Under the pieces are notes generated by a model that saw only the letters and a program-made list of their open reading frames with translations, was not told the origin of the DNA and made no database searches. The translations under genes and the position numbers were made by a program. Below, piece by piece: positions 33,562 to 42,189 of a stretch of DNA of 64,000 nucleotides. How positions within the stretch are numbered: the stretch's first letter is position 1; each line of letters opens with the position of its first letter. The stretch is from Maribacter_C sp047345145 (GTDB lineage: Bacteria > Bacteroidota > Bacteroidia > Flavobacteriales > Flavobacteriaceae), in contig NZ_JBLFER010000002.1 in the NCBI RefSeq assembly GCF_047345145.1, positions 620,001-684,000 of the forward strand. The letters are read 5' to 3'.

Positions 33562-36345
33562 TTAGAATTTATACTTGAATTGGAACCCGATATTGAGTCC
33601 TCTTTTGAAACGAGATAGTGTAATATCACCACCATCGACTTCTCGAACCCGTTCAATATTTGGGTTTAGAAGATTTTTAAAACTCGCGTTCAATTCCATT
33701 TTTTCGTTGATATTGTTTTTCCAAACAAAATCAAGCGTAGGAACGCCTTTTTCGATAATGTTTCCTAATTGCCCTGAACCCAATGCGTCAATACGGTCAG
33801 AGAAATATGAGAATACAAGGTTCGCAACGGGTTTGTAAGAACCAAATGTTGGGCGATAGCTCAAATCTGCATTCAACAGCAAAGGAGATGCTCCTTGCAG
33901 TTGGTCTGAATCTCGATCAAATGTCGTTGAGAAAACACCATTACTACCTTTAAGGTCTTGTTTGGTATAGGTATACGTTGCGTTGATACCTGTTGATAAA
34001 ACGCTTTGCTCATCGGCATCGGTAATAAGGGCCTTGCGAACCTCAAATTCAAAACCAAGTACTTGTGCTTGATCTCCAGTTCTAAAGAAACGCTGTGTTC
34101 CTGTAGCATCATTTGCAACTACTAAATTCACAGGGTCATTGATGGCCTTTGCAAAAGCGGAGATTGATAGCAGCTCACTAGGCTTCATGAACCATTCATA
34201 TTTGAAATCCACATTATATATCCTGGAAAATGCAGGGTCGTTCAATAGATTTGGATTTCCTCCAATACGCTGTGTTACATCCTCATAAACAAAAGGGGCA
34301 ACTTCTTTAAACTCCGGATTCGAAACTGTGCTGCTAAAAGAGAATCGAAGGTTTTGATCTTCGTTCAAAGCGTATTTTACATTTAAGCTCGGAAGGATGA
34401 AAAATTCACTAGCAGCCCTTTCACCTGGGTCAGTTGCTGGAAGGTTAATCACATCATACGAAATATCTTGGTCAAACTTTTCGAAACGTATACCTGGTAC
34501 CAATGAAAGTTTTTCGCTAACCTGATACACTGCATCTGTATAGAAAGCATGAACATTCAAATTCCCTTCATATGTATTTTCAAGCTGACCAGGTAGATTT
34601 ACATTGCCTAAACCGTTTTGTGGGTCAAGGCCATTGAATACCACGGTGTTGAAAACCGTTCCAAGATTTTCCTGAGTGAAAACACCATCTAAATCTCTTA
34701 CATCTCCTACGGGAGTGTTGGGTTGAATAAAATCATATCCGTAACGAATGTTCTCAAAAGTTCTTTGCTTTGAACGTCCATTATAGCCAAAATTAAAGTC
34801 TAATTTTTCAGAGACATTGTAAGAAAGGTTAATTCGCGCATTCAGCTCACTATCTTCGATATCTTGAAAATAACGCTGGTTGTCGTACGCGATGTTGCTG
34901 AAGAAAAATCCGTTCGTATTTTCATCTCCATCAAGTTCAAGGTCATAACGCTCTATAGAGATTCGCTTTCGGTCTGGCTGGCGGGCAAGTACATTATTGT
35001 AACCAACTCCCCAGTCCAATTTTAATTTTTCGCTTAGCGTACTTGTACCAAGTAGTTGATTTACGAAAATCATGTCTTGGCTAAACTGTATATTGGATTG
35101 ATAGAAACCACGATCCGTATCGAGAATGGCATCACGGTTGGTGCCGAGACCCTTGGTTCCGAAGTACGAAGCTTCATCAGTTGCATCGTTGATAAAAAGA
35201 GAATTGAATTTTACTTTGTGCTTGTCGTTGATACGATATACAATGTTCGCCATTGCCGTGGTATTTCTGCCATACTCATAAACTTCGGTATTGGGAAAAC
35301 GCTTCTTTTCAACGGTAGTGTAATCAACCGCCGGACCTTCGCGGAATTCGAAGGAATTTCCGAAAGAGGCCGTAGCAAAAACACTTAAGCGCGATGCTTC
35401 ACCAATATTCCAAGACTTTCCGCTGGCGAAACTTCCTGAAATACCCGCAGTTCCTTCCGAAGAAATAGCATCAACTCCGTGAGACAACAATACCGCATAA
35501 GGATTGTTTCTATACCGATTGTAAAAACCAAAATAACCAGTGCCTTCACTTTTTACGAAATCGGTTCCTAAGGCATTTGTGTTTACGGTAGTTCCTAAAT
35601 CGATATCAAGGAAGAAATCTCCTGTATGTTCCTTAGAAGTAATATCAACATTACCTGCCGCAAAATCCCCATAAAAATTAGCAGCATGCGTTTTACTAAC
35701 ACCAACATTCTGAATAACATCCGAAGAGAACAGATTTAAGTCGATGTTCTTCTTTTCAATGTTATTTGATGGAACTGGAAGACCGTTATAGGTCGTATTT
35801 AAATATCTATCACCAAGACCTCGAACATAAACATTACCGCCTCCTTCTTGTTTTGATACCCCGGATATCTTATTTACAGCAGCAGCTGCATCGCTAATTC
35901 CTTTGAAGGATAATTCTTGTGCGCCGATACTTTCCTTTACAATTGTTGCATTTTTTTGGTCTAGCAACAAAGCAGTTTCAGATTCTTTTGTGGTGGTAGC
36001 TGTACCTACAAATTCTTCGAGTTCAACTCCTGCTGCTGCGGATAGTCCGACATCAATAGTGGTAGATTTACCCGCTTCGACAACAACATCGGCTTTCGTA
36101 ATGGTTTCGTAGCCTAAGAAACTATAGACAACGGTGTACATTCCTGGTTCTAAATTTGCGATTTCGTAAAGACCGTCAAAATCAGAAGTGGTGCCCTTGG
36201 TAGTACCATCGATTAGAATATTAGCAAAAGCTAAGGGTTCGTCATTAAAATCGGTATCGGTTAACTTTCCCACAATACTTCCAGTTTCTTGCGCAGTAAT
36301 TTGAGCGGTGGCCAGCAGTAGCAAGCCAATCAATAATTTTCTCAT
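33562..36345 (-). CDS. TonB-dependent receptor with CarboxypepD-like domain
   Basis: 927-aa outer membrane receptor: signal MRKLLIGLLLLATAQITAQ, carboxypeptidase-regulatory-like domain at ~22-110, plug domain at ~135-240 (AAAAVNKISGVSKQEGGGNV, VYVRGLGDRY), then a 22-strand-type barrel ending in an aromatic residue (FQFKYKF). No TonB-box-proximal STN domain is present. It imports a ligand bound at the surface using TonB energy, with the downstream lipoprotein as partner. An array of six in-phase TAAC-type units and a -7 element lie upstream, linking it to the porin and PiT genes. Confidence 0.9.
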   Translation of the reverse strand: MRKLLIGLLLLATAQITAQETGSIVGKLTDTDFNDEPLAFANILIDGTTKGTTSDFDGLYEIANLEPGMYTVVYSFLGYETITKADVVVEAGKSTTIDVGLSAAAGVELEEFVGTATTTKESETALLLDQKNATIVKESIGAQELSFKGISDAAAAVNKISGVSKQEGGGNVYVRGLGDRYLNTTYNGLPVPSNNIEKKNIDLNLFSSDVIQNVGVSKTHAANFYGDFAAGNVDITSKEHTGDFFLDIDLGTTVNTNALGTDFVKSEGTGYFGFYNRYRNNPYAVLLSHGVDAISSEGTAGISGSFASGKSWNIGEASRLSVFATASFGNSFEFREGPAVDYTTVEKKRFPNTEVYEYGRNTTAMANIVYRINDKHKVKFNSLFINDATDEASYFGTKGLGTNRDAILDTDRGFYQSNIQFSQDMIFVNQLLGTSTLSEKLKLDWGVGYNNVLARQPDRKRISIERYDLELDGDENTNGFFFSNIAYDNQRYFQDIEDSELNARINLSYNVSEKLDFNFGYNGRSKQRTFENIRYGYDFIQPNTPVGDVRDLDGVFTQENLGTVFNTVVFNGLDPQNGLGNVNLPGQLENTYEGNLNVHAFYTDAVYQVSEKLSLVPGIRFEKFDQDISYDVINLPATDPGERAASEFFILPSLNVKYALNEDQNLRFSFSSTVSNPEFKEVAPFVYEDVTQRIGGNPNLLNDPAFSRIYNVDFKYEWFMKPSELLSISAFAKAINDPVNLVVANDATGTQRFFRTGDQAQVLGFEFEVRKALITDADEQSVLSTGINATYTYTKQDLKGSNGVFSTTFDRDSDQLQGASPLLLNADLSYRPTFGSYKPVANLVFSYFSDRIDALGSGQLGNIIEKGVPTLDFVWKNNINEKMELNASFKNLLNPNIERVREVDGGDITLSRFKRGLNIGFQFKYKF

Positions 36346-36379
36346 TTCAGTTTTACTATGTTTGATTTAAATACCGCTG

Positions 36380-36456
36380 CAAAAAAACCACACCATTGTA
36401 AAAGCCGAGTTACCTGTATGTTAAAGATGTATTGTAAAAGCGTTAGCTAATTGTTA
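36380..36456 (-). promoter_or_regulatory. Pho-box-like promoter of the TonB-dependent receptor
   Basis: Minus strand units at an exact 11-bp period: TAACAAT, TAACGCT, CAATACA, TAACATA, TAACTCG, TTACAAT; 7 bp later comes -7 element TTTTTTTG (36387-36380). TAAC is kept in four of six units. The receptor ATG at 36345 is 34 bp beyond the -7 element. One further AATGTTA at 36469-36475 is out of phase. Confidence 0.65.
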
Positions 36457-36549
36457 TGATATTAAGGGAATGTTAAGCAGTTATTCTTGAGGCTAGAGTT
36501 TAAAGGGAATTCGCAAAATCTGTATCTTGCGGACTACTAAAACAGAACC

Positions 36550-37893
36550 ATGAACTGGGAACAACTTCTCTCCTTAAAACGCTTTGGCGACACGCATAAA
36601 AGACTCCGAAAAGAACAAGATGAAATCCGGTTAGGGTTTGAAGTAGACTACGACCGTATTATTTTTTCTTCAGCTTTTCGGAGTTTGCAGGACAAGACTC
36701 AGGTCATTCCCCTTTCAAAAACCGATTTTGTACATACGCGCTTGACACATAGTTTGGAAGTATCCGTTGTTGGTAGGAGTTTAGGGCGTATTGCAGGGAA
36801 AAAATTATTAGAGAAACATCCACATTTAAAGGAAATGCATGGGTATCGTTTCAATGATTTCGGAGCGATTGTTGCCGCTGCTGCATTGGCACATGATATC
36901 GGGAATCCGCCTTTCGGACATAGCGGTGAAAAGGCTATCGGAGAATATTTTGCAACAGGAAGCGGTCAAAAATACAAGGAGCAATTGACGGATAAAGAAT
37001 GGCAAGATATTATTGATTTCGAAGGAAATGCCAACGGTTTCAAGTTGCTAACAGAAACTCGGGAAGGAGTCGATGGCGGATTGCGATTAAGCTATGCCAC
37101 CTTGGGTGCTTTTATGAAATATCCGAAGGAATCACTTCCTAAAAAACCAACTAAGCATATCGCGGATAAGAAGTTCGGTTTCTTTCAATCGGAAAAAGAG
37201 AGTTTCAAAGAAGTAGCGGAGGAACTCGGATTAATTCAAACTCGTTCAGGGAAAGATATCAGCTTTTCAAGGCATCCTTTGACTTATTTGGTAGAAGCAG
37301 CCGATGATATCTGTTATACTATTATTGATTTCGAAGATGGAATAAATCTAGGATTGATTTCCGAAGATTACGCGCTGGAGTATCTTATCAAATTAGTCAA
37401 GGACAGCATAAATACCAATAAGTACAATTCTCTGAAATATAAAGAAGACCGACTAAGTTACTTACGCGCCTTAGCTATAAACACTTTGATTCAGGATGCT
37501 ATAGATGTTTTTATAAACAATGAAGAAGCTATTCTGGATGGGACATTCGATGTTTCCTTAATGGATAAAAGTAAGTATGAAGCTCAGATAACGGATATCA
37601 TTTCTTTGAGTGTAGACAAGATTTATCAATCTCAAGAAGTCATCGAGAAGGAGATAGCTGGTTACAAAATCATTTCAGATATTCTAGATGTCTATATCAC
37701 AGCCTTAGTCAGAGAGAAAGAAGGGAAGGCTTCGAATTATGATGGTTTAATGCTTAGTACGCTTCCAGAGTTTTATAGACGGACAGATATTTCTATTTAT
37801 CAGATTCTCTTGAATTCCTGTTGTTATGTCGCCAGCCTTTCTGATAGTGCCGCCGTACATATTCACAATAAGATAATGGGGAAGCAACTTTAA
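36550..37893 (+). CDS. dgt: deoxyguanosinetriphosphate triphosphohydrolase-like HD protein
   Basis: dNTP triphosphohydrolase that splits dNTPs to nucleoside and tripolyphosphate, 447 aa. HD-domain metal residues: His67 (HTRLTHSLE), His115-Asp116 (LAHDIGNPPFGH), with a further His124 and the Asp pair in EAADDICYTIIDFEDG. It is divergent from the TonB-dependent receptor and stands alone. Together with NrdAB it would shape the dNTP pool, though the two loci are 33 kb apart. Confidence 0.93.
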   Translation: MNWEQLLSLKRFGDTHKRLRKEQDEIRLGFEVDYDRIIFSSAFRSLQDKTQVIPLSKTDFVHTRLTHSLEVSVVGRSLGRIAGKKLLEKHPHLKEMHGYRFNDFGAIVAAAALAHDIGNPPFGHSGEKAIGEYFATGSGQKYKEQLTDKEWQDIIDFEGNANGFKLLTETREGVDGGLRLSYATLGAFMKYPKESLPKKPTKHIADKKFGFFQSEKESFKEVAEELGLIQTRSGKDISFSRHPLTYLVEAADDICYTIIDFEDGINLGLISEDYALEYLIKLVKDSINTNKYNSLKYKEDRLSYLRALAINTLIQDAIDVFINNEEAILDGTFDVSLMDKSKYEAQITDIISLSVDKIYQSQEVIEKEIAGYKIISDILDVYITALVREKEGKASNYDGLMLSTLPEFYRRTDISIYQILLNSCCYVASLSDSAAVHIHNKIMGKQL

Positions 37894-37911
37894 ATTTTTT
37901 ATAACCTGTAC

Positions 37912-37936
37912 TGTCACCCTGAGCGCAGTCGAAGGG
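37912..37936. repeat. dispersed intergenic repeat
   Basis: The core CACCCTGAGCGCAGTCGAAG with flanking GT and GG fills the gap between convergent dgt and DUF3078 genes and ends at the base before the latter's stop codon. CCCT/AGGG at the edges can pair. I know this wording as a repeat scattered in intergenic regions of many Bacteroidota. Confidence 0.6.
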
Positions 37937-39061
37937 CTAAAAGTTATACGCTACCCCAACACCTAAAAGCTGCTTGAACTGCAATTTTGGTCGACCTTCA
38001 TTTACGACTTCCCCTGCTTCATTTTTTACCGCATCAAAGAGAATATCATCATCGTAAATGAAGTGGGTTCCCAGATTGGTAACTATGTATTTATTGACTT
38101 TTAAGTTGACATTTAGCTCCCAGTCTACATCGATGTTGCCAAAACTCCGAAGATAATCGGTATACAGGTTCAATCGGTGTTTGAGCGCAACGTTTTCCAT
38201 AAGTTGGGTCTCCCAGTCATTTGTAATTAGAAAACCTACTTCTAGAAAAACGTTTTTCCCGGGTTCGAGAATATTTCCATCGACATCAAGCACTGCTTTA
38301 TCAACTCCGAATGCTCCTTTATTCGCCAAATCTTGATCTAATACAAAAGTTGCTTTTTGAGTAATTGGAGAAATATAAGCATTGAATTTTTGCCCCTTTG
38401 AAATGTAGGAAGTCCCAGCACCTAAGAAAAAATAACCCGGACTCATAACTCTTGAAATAGGTGTTTCCCTGTCGGGATATTTAAAACCATCTGTGTATTG
38501 TGTATTGAAATTTGCTTTGACCGAATAGTACCAATTGCTAATCGTATCACGTCGATACCCTACTGTAGAACTTATTCTAATGGCATCATCGGTTTTTCTT
38601 ATTTTTTGACCCTCCTGAAGATTAATGCCATAACGCGTTTCCAAAATATTGTCCCATTGAAAATACCTGAACTTATAGTTACGCTCAAAACGGGCATTTG
38701 CTTGGGCTGCGATAGAGTTATTTCCACCAGCATTCCAATTGATAAATGCAGCCTGACTAAAATTAAGACCGATTAAATTAACACTTTGCCAGAATGTCGG
38801 CACCTCGAATTTCTTTTGAACCTCAGATAATGGTTTGGTTTTTTTGAATGAAATGGTCGTATTCATAATGTTAACTGGCTCCGCTGTTTGCTTGACCCTT
38901 GGTTGTGTTCGTCTGATTACTATGGTATCAATAATCATAGAATCGCGAACTATTGGAGCAACAATTACAGAGTCGGCTTTCTTGGGTTTTGGTATGCTAT
39001 CTTGGCCAAAGCCGAATTGTATTGTAAGAAAGAGTGTGAAAAAAAACCTTTTGGGTTTCAT
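37937..39061 (-). CDS. DUF3078 outer-membrane-associated protein
   Basis: 374 aa from the ATG at 39061 (MKPKRFFFTLFLTIQFGFG, signal peptide); the frame start at 39076 overlaps dxs. After a Pro/Lys/Ile-rich segment, the DUF3078 region has WQSVNLIGLNFSQAAFINW and NAGGNNSIAAQANARFERNY, then alternating strands to a C-terminal aromatic (GVGVAYNF), consistent with a beta-barrel. The family is Bacteroidota-specific with no known function. It starts 4 bp after the dxs stop, so the two are co-transcribed. Confidence 0.87.
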   Translation of the reverse strand: MKPKRFFFTLFLTIQFGFGQDSIPKPKKADSVIVAPIVRDSMIIDTIVIRRTQPRVKQTAEPVNIMNTTISFKKTKPLSEVQKKFEVPTFWQSVNLIGLNFSQAAFINWNAGGNNSIAAQANARFERNYKFRYFQWDNILETRYGINLQEGQKIRKTDDAIRISSTVGYRRDTISNWYYSVKANFNTQYTDGFKYPDRETPISRVMSPGYFFLGAGTSYISKGQKFNAYISPITQKATFVLDQDLANKGAFGVDKAVLDVDGNILEPGKNVFLEVGFLITNDWETQLMENVALKHRLNLYTDYLRSFGNIDVDWELNVNLKVNKYIVTNLGTHFIYDDDILFDAVKNEAGEVVNEGRPKLQFKQLLGVGVAYNF

Positions 39062-39065
39062 TACT

Positions 39066-40844
39066 TCAAAATTCATTCAATATAGATTTTAGTGTTGCTC
39101 TTACAGAGTCTTTGTCAAGTCCAACAAGTTGATAAAGCTCTTCTGTAGTACCATGCTCAACGAAAGTGTCATCAATTCCGAAAACATGGACGGGATTTTT
39201 AAATTGCATCTTATTGGCATATTCTAGAATGGAACTGCCAAAACCTCCTATTTTGCAGGCATCTTCGATTGTTATGATATGTTCATAGCTGTTGAAAACC
39301 AATTCCAATTGTTTTTTATCCAAGGGTTTGATAAAACGCATATTATAATGTCCGATTTCCTGCGAATGATTCATTTCTATCAATAATTCAGATATCATAT
39401 TCCCAATATGTCCGACCGATAATACAGCAATTTTTGTGCCTTTTTCTAATTCTTCGGATGACCCAATTTCTATTTTTTCAAAAGGAGTTTTCCATTCCTT
39501 AAGTACCCCTCTACCTCTTGGATATCGAATTGCAATAGGATGTTTTAATCCTAACTGCGCTGTATACATGATATTGCGTAATTCGATTTCATTCATTGGA
39601 GCAAAAACGATGAGGTTGGGAATGCATCGTAAATATGCAATGTCATACACTCCATGATGTGTTGCTCCATCTTGGCCAACCAATCCGGCACGATCTAAAC
39701 AGAAAATAACAGGTAAATTTTGAAGCGCTACGTCATGAATCACCTGATCGTAGGCACGTTGTAAAAAAGTGGAGTAAACGTTACAAAAAGGTGCTAGACC
39801 TTCCGCCGCCATTCCCGCGGCCATAGTAACTGCATGCTGTTCAGCAATACCAACATCAAAAGCACGCTTCGGAATTTCTTCCATCATATATTTTAGGGAG
39901 CTTCCTGTAGGCATAGCCGGAGTAATCCCCACGATATTTTCATTCTGCTTAGCTAGTTCTACTATTGTGTGACCAAAGACATCTTGATATTTTGAAGGCT
40001 GTTGCGCAGGGGATTTTTTGTACAATTCCCCAGTTTTTTTGTCGAACTTTCCAGGAGCATGGTAGGTCACCTGATTTTCTTCAGCCTGTTTTAGTCCTTT
40101 ACCTTTCGTAGTAATCACATGTAAAAGTTTGGGTCCTGAAATAGATTTCAGTCTTTCTAATTCCGACAATAAGGCCTTTAAGTTATGTCCGTCAACAGGT
40201 CCCGAATAGTCAAAATTCAGACATTCAAAAATGTTTTCATCTTTAGCAGTACCTTTTTTTACGTTGGTCAAGTACTTTTTAAGGGCACCGACACTAGGGT
40301 CGATGCCAATTGCATTATCGTTCAGTATTACCAATACATTTGCGTCAGTTACGCCCATATGATTAAGACCTTCGAAAGCCATTCCACTGGCAATAGATGC
40401 ATCTCCAATTACTGCGATATGTTGTTTGTTAGAATCTCCTTTTAACTGGGATGCAATCGCCATCCCTAGAATGGCTGAAATTGATGTTGAACTATGCCCC
40501 GTACCAAAATCGTCATACTCACTTTCGCTCCTATTTGGAAAACCGCTAATTCCACCCAGTTGCCGATTTGATTCAAAAATTTCTTTACGCCCAGTTAAGA
40601 TTTTATGTCCATAGGCTTGGTGGCCTACATCCCAAATAAGTTTGTCATTCGGAGTGTCAAAAATATAATGTAGCGCAATGGTGAGTTCGACAACACCAAG
40701 GCTAGCACCTAAATGCCCCTCTTTTGTAGCAACAATATCAATTATGAATTCGCGAAGTTCTTGAGCGAGTTGGGGTAGTTCGCTTGGTATAAGGTTGCGA
40801 ATGTTATTTGGAGATTCGATTTTATCAAGTATACGTTGAGACAC
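39066..40844 (-). CDS. dxs: 1-deoxy-D-xylulose-5-phosphate synthase
   Basis: Thiamine-diphosphate enzyme joining pyruvate and glyceraldehyde 3-phosphate, the first step of the MEP isoprenoid route that feeds the polyprenyl and carotenoid genes further right. Visible sites: His44 (GHLGASL), His75 (DVGHQAYGHK), TPP-binding GDASIASGMAFEGLNH near 147, catalytic Glu ~335 (GIAEQHAVTMAAGMA), and RAGLVGQDGATHHG. 592 aa, slightly short of E. coli Dxs. The start codon is GTG, preceded by AAGAG; a full-match -7 element TAGCTTTG lies 19 bp upstream. DUF3078 follows in the operon. Confidence 0.95.
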   Translation of the reverse strand: MSQRILDKIESPNNIRNLIPSELPQLAQELREFIIDIVATKEGHLGASLGVVELTIALHYIFDTPNDKLIWDVGHQAYGHKILTGRKEIFESNRQLGGISGFPNRSESEYDDFGTGHSSTSISAILGMAIASQLKGDSNKQHIAVIGDASIASGMAFEGLNHMGVTDANVLVILNDNAIGIDPSVGALKKYLTNVKKGTAKDENIFECLNFDYSGPVDGHNLKALLSELERLKSISGPKLLHVITTKGKGLKQAEENQVTYHAPGKFDKKTGELYKKSPAQQPSKYQDVFGHTIVELAKQNENIVGITPAMPTGSSLKYMMEEIPKRAFDVGIAEQHAVTMAAGMAAEGLAPFCNVYSTFLQRAYDQVIHDVALQNLPVIFCLDRAGLVGQDGATHHGVYDIAYLRCIPNLIVFAPMNEIELRNIMYTAQLGLKHPIAIRYPRGRGVLKEWKTPFEKIEIGSSEELEKGTKIAVLSVGHIGNMISELLIEMNHSQEIGHYNMRFIKPLDKKQLELVFNSYEHIITIEDACKIGGFGSSILEYANKMQFKNPVHVFGIDDTFVEHGTTEELYQLVGLDKDSVRATLKSILNEF

Positions 40845-40863
40845 CTCTTAAAAATTGAAGCTA

Positions 40864-40871
40864 CAAAGCTA
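40864..40871 (-). promoter_or_regulatory. -7 element of dxs
   Basis: Minus strand TAGCTTTG, full match to TAnnTTTG, 19 bp before the GTG start at 40844. No clear -33 TTG is seen. Confidence 0.55.
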
Positions 40872-41049
40872 CGGCTTTTCCTTGTTTGATGATTGTGAAT
40901 TCGGAGTTCACAACAAATACTGGTTCAATTACAGTATCGTTGAAATTTATTCGTTATTCATTTACAATACCTTTTTTGAAGAGGTGTTTTATGAAAGTTT
41001 GTTGTCCTCAAGACTATTATTCCATACTATTGTAAATTAAATTTCTGAA

Positions 41050-41499
41050 ATGGTTTTACCTTACGACGATACGTATTTTATGAAAAAGGCTCTACAAGAG
41101 GCTGAAGCTGCTTTTGAAAAAGGCGAAGTGCCTATTGGGGCAATCATAGTCGTTCAAGACCGTATTATTGCTAGGGCACATAACCTTACCGAACAATTGA
41201 ATGATGTAACGGCACACGCAGAAATGCAAGCGATTACGGCGGCAGCTAATTTTTTAGGGGGCAAGTATCTAAAAGATTGTACCTTATATGTTACTCTAGA
41301 ACCCTGTCAAATGTGCGCAGGTGCCTTGTACTGGAGCCAAATTTCAAAAATAGTGTATGCCGCTGAAGACCCTCAAAGAGGTTGTGGGGCTATGGGAACA
41401 AGGTTACACCCAAAAACCAAAATTGTAAGAGGAGTTCTTGAAAATGAAGCTTCTGATCTCTTAAAACGCTTTTTTGTTCAAAAACGTAATCTGAATTAA
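41050..41499 (+). CDS. tadA: tRNA-specific adenosine deaminase
   Basis: Zinc-dependent deaminase that converts A34 to inosine in tRNA-Arg(ACG). Zinc and catalytic residues: His56-Ala-Glu58 (AHAEMQ) and Cys86-x-x-Cys89 (PCQMC). 149 aa fits the family. It is divergent from dxs across a 205-bp gap that holds the dxs -7 element and no other gene. Its stop overlaps the convergent small membrane gene by 4 bp. Confidence 0.95.
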   Translation: MVLPYDDTYFMKKALQEAEAAFEKGEVPIGAIIVVQDRIIARAHNLTEQLNDVTAHAEMQAITAAANFLGGKYLKDCTLYVTLEPCQMCAGALYWSQISKIVYAAEDPQRGCGAMGTRLHPKTKIVRGVLENEASDLLKRFFVQKRNLN

Positions 41500-41753
41500 G
41501 AATCTTCAGATTTTCTTGGCGGCTTTCCCTGCATCTTACGAACATTCTCATCCGTTAGCATATAGTCTTTAAAGTCTCTTTTTTTACTTTCCTTATAAAG
41601 AAATAAAGGCATTGCAATTAGAAAAAGACCCAAAGTCCCTGACCCGATAAATTTATGGGATAAGGCTTCTTGAGACTCCTCTAGATTAAAACCGTAGATA
41701 ATAGCTCCTAGAGAGGCCAGAACTACTAACGTGATAAAATGTTTAAGCTTCAT
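41496..41753 (-). CDS. small two-helix membrane protein
   Basis: 85 aa from the ATG at 41753 (MKLKHFITLV); an alternative ATG at 41762 adds MGN and would overlap the upstream gene by 8 bp. Two hydrophobic segments (ITLVVLASLGAIIYGF and TLGLFLIAMPLFLYK), then a basic C-terminal tail with KDYMLTDENVRKMQGKPPRK. Not recognised; the tail pattern recurs in flavobacterial small membrane proteins. Probably co-transcribed with the DUF3995 gene. Confidence 0.7.
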   Translation of the reverse strand: MKLKHFITLVVLASLGAIIYGFNLEESQEALSHKFIGSGTLGLFLIAMPLFLYKESKKRDFKDYMLTDENVRKMQGKPPRKSEDS

Positions 41754-41754
41754 G

Positions 41755-42180
41755 TTACCCATACATTTGAACTATAAACCCTGCTAAAGCGAGGAAAACG
41801 CATAAGGGAATAAAGTATTTCGAATCTGATTTTGCAAATTTGGTCATTTTTATCTTCTTAAAAAGTCCCACATATTTAAAATCTCCAATGACACGAAGTA
41901 AAAATATGGAAGGTAAAATCCAACCAGCATATAAGGGCAGCCAACTCGGTAATTTAGCAGTAAAGACTTCTATTTGGGTCATATAAAACAAAGAAAAAAA
42001 CAAAAGTCCAATACCTACAATTATAGTTGCAATTGTCGGCGGTTTCAGTGCTTGAATATTTTCGTCATTTGTTGGTATGGCAGCTTCAATCCCCCATTTC
42101 CCCCCGAAAGCCCAATAGAAATGTATGCCTGAGAGAAAAAGAAAAATCATAGCTAACAAAGCCCCTAAAACTAAAACCAT
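41755..42180 (-). CDS. DUF3995 membrane protein
   Basis: 141-aa integral membrane protein with four hydrophobic segments. The family signature GIHFYWAFGGKWGIEAAIPT lies at the first loop, and a second conserved region LLRVIGDFKYVGLFKK near residue 95. Function unknown. It follows the ClC gene by 9 bp and precedes the two-helix protein, a likely three-gene operon. Confidence 0.83.
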   Translation of the reverse strand: MVLVLGALLAMIFLFLSGIHFYWAFGGKWGIEAAIPTNDENIQALKPPTIATIIVGIGLLFFSLFYMTQIEVFTAKLPSWLPLYAGWILPSIFLLRVIGDFKYVGLFKKIKMTKFAKSDSKYFIPLCVFLALAGFIVQMYG

Positions 42181-42189
42181 CGTTTTACT

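Noticed and set aside
36461..36475. Extra AATGTTA at 36469 as part of the receptor array
   Set aside because: It is 19 bp from the last in-phase unit, not a multiple of 11, so it was not counted.
40855..41040. 61-codon plus-strand frame between dxs and tadA
   Set aside because: Begins inside the dxs promoter region, has no ATG start or ribosome site, and the peptide is aromatic-rich without pattern; best explained as AT-rich intergenic DNA.
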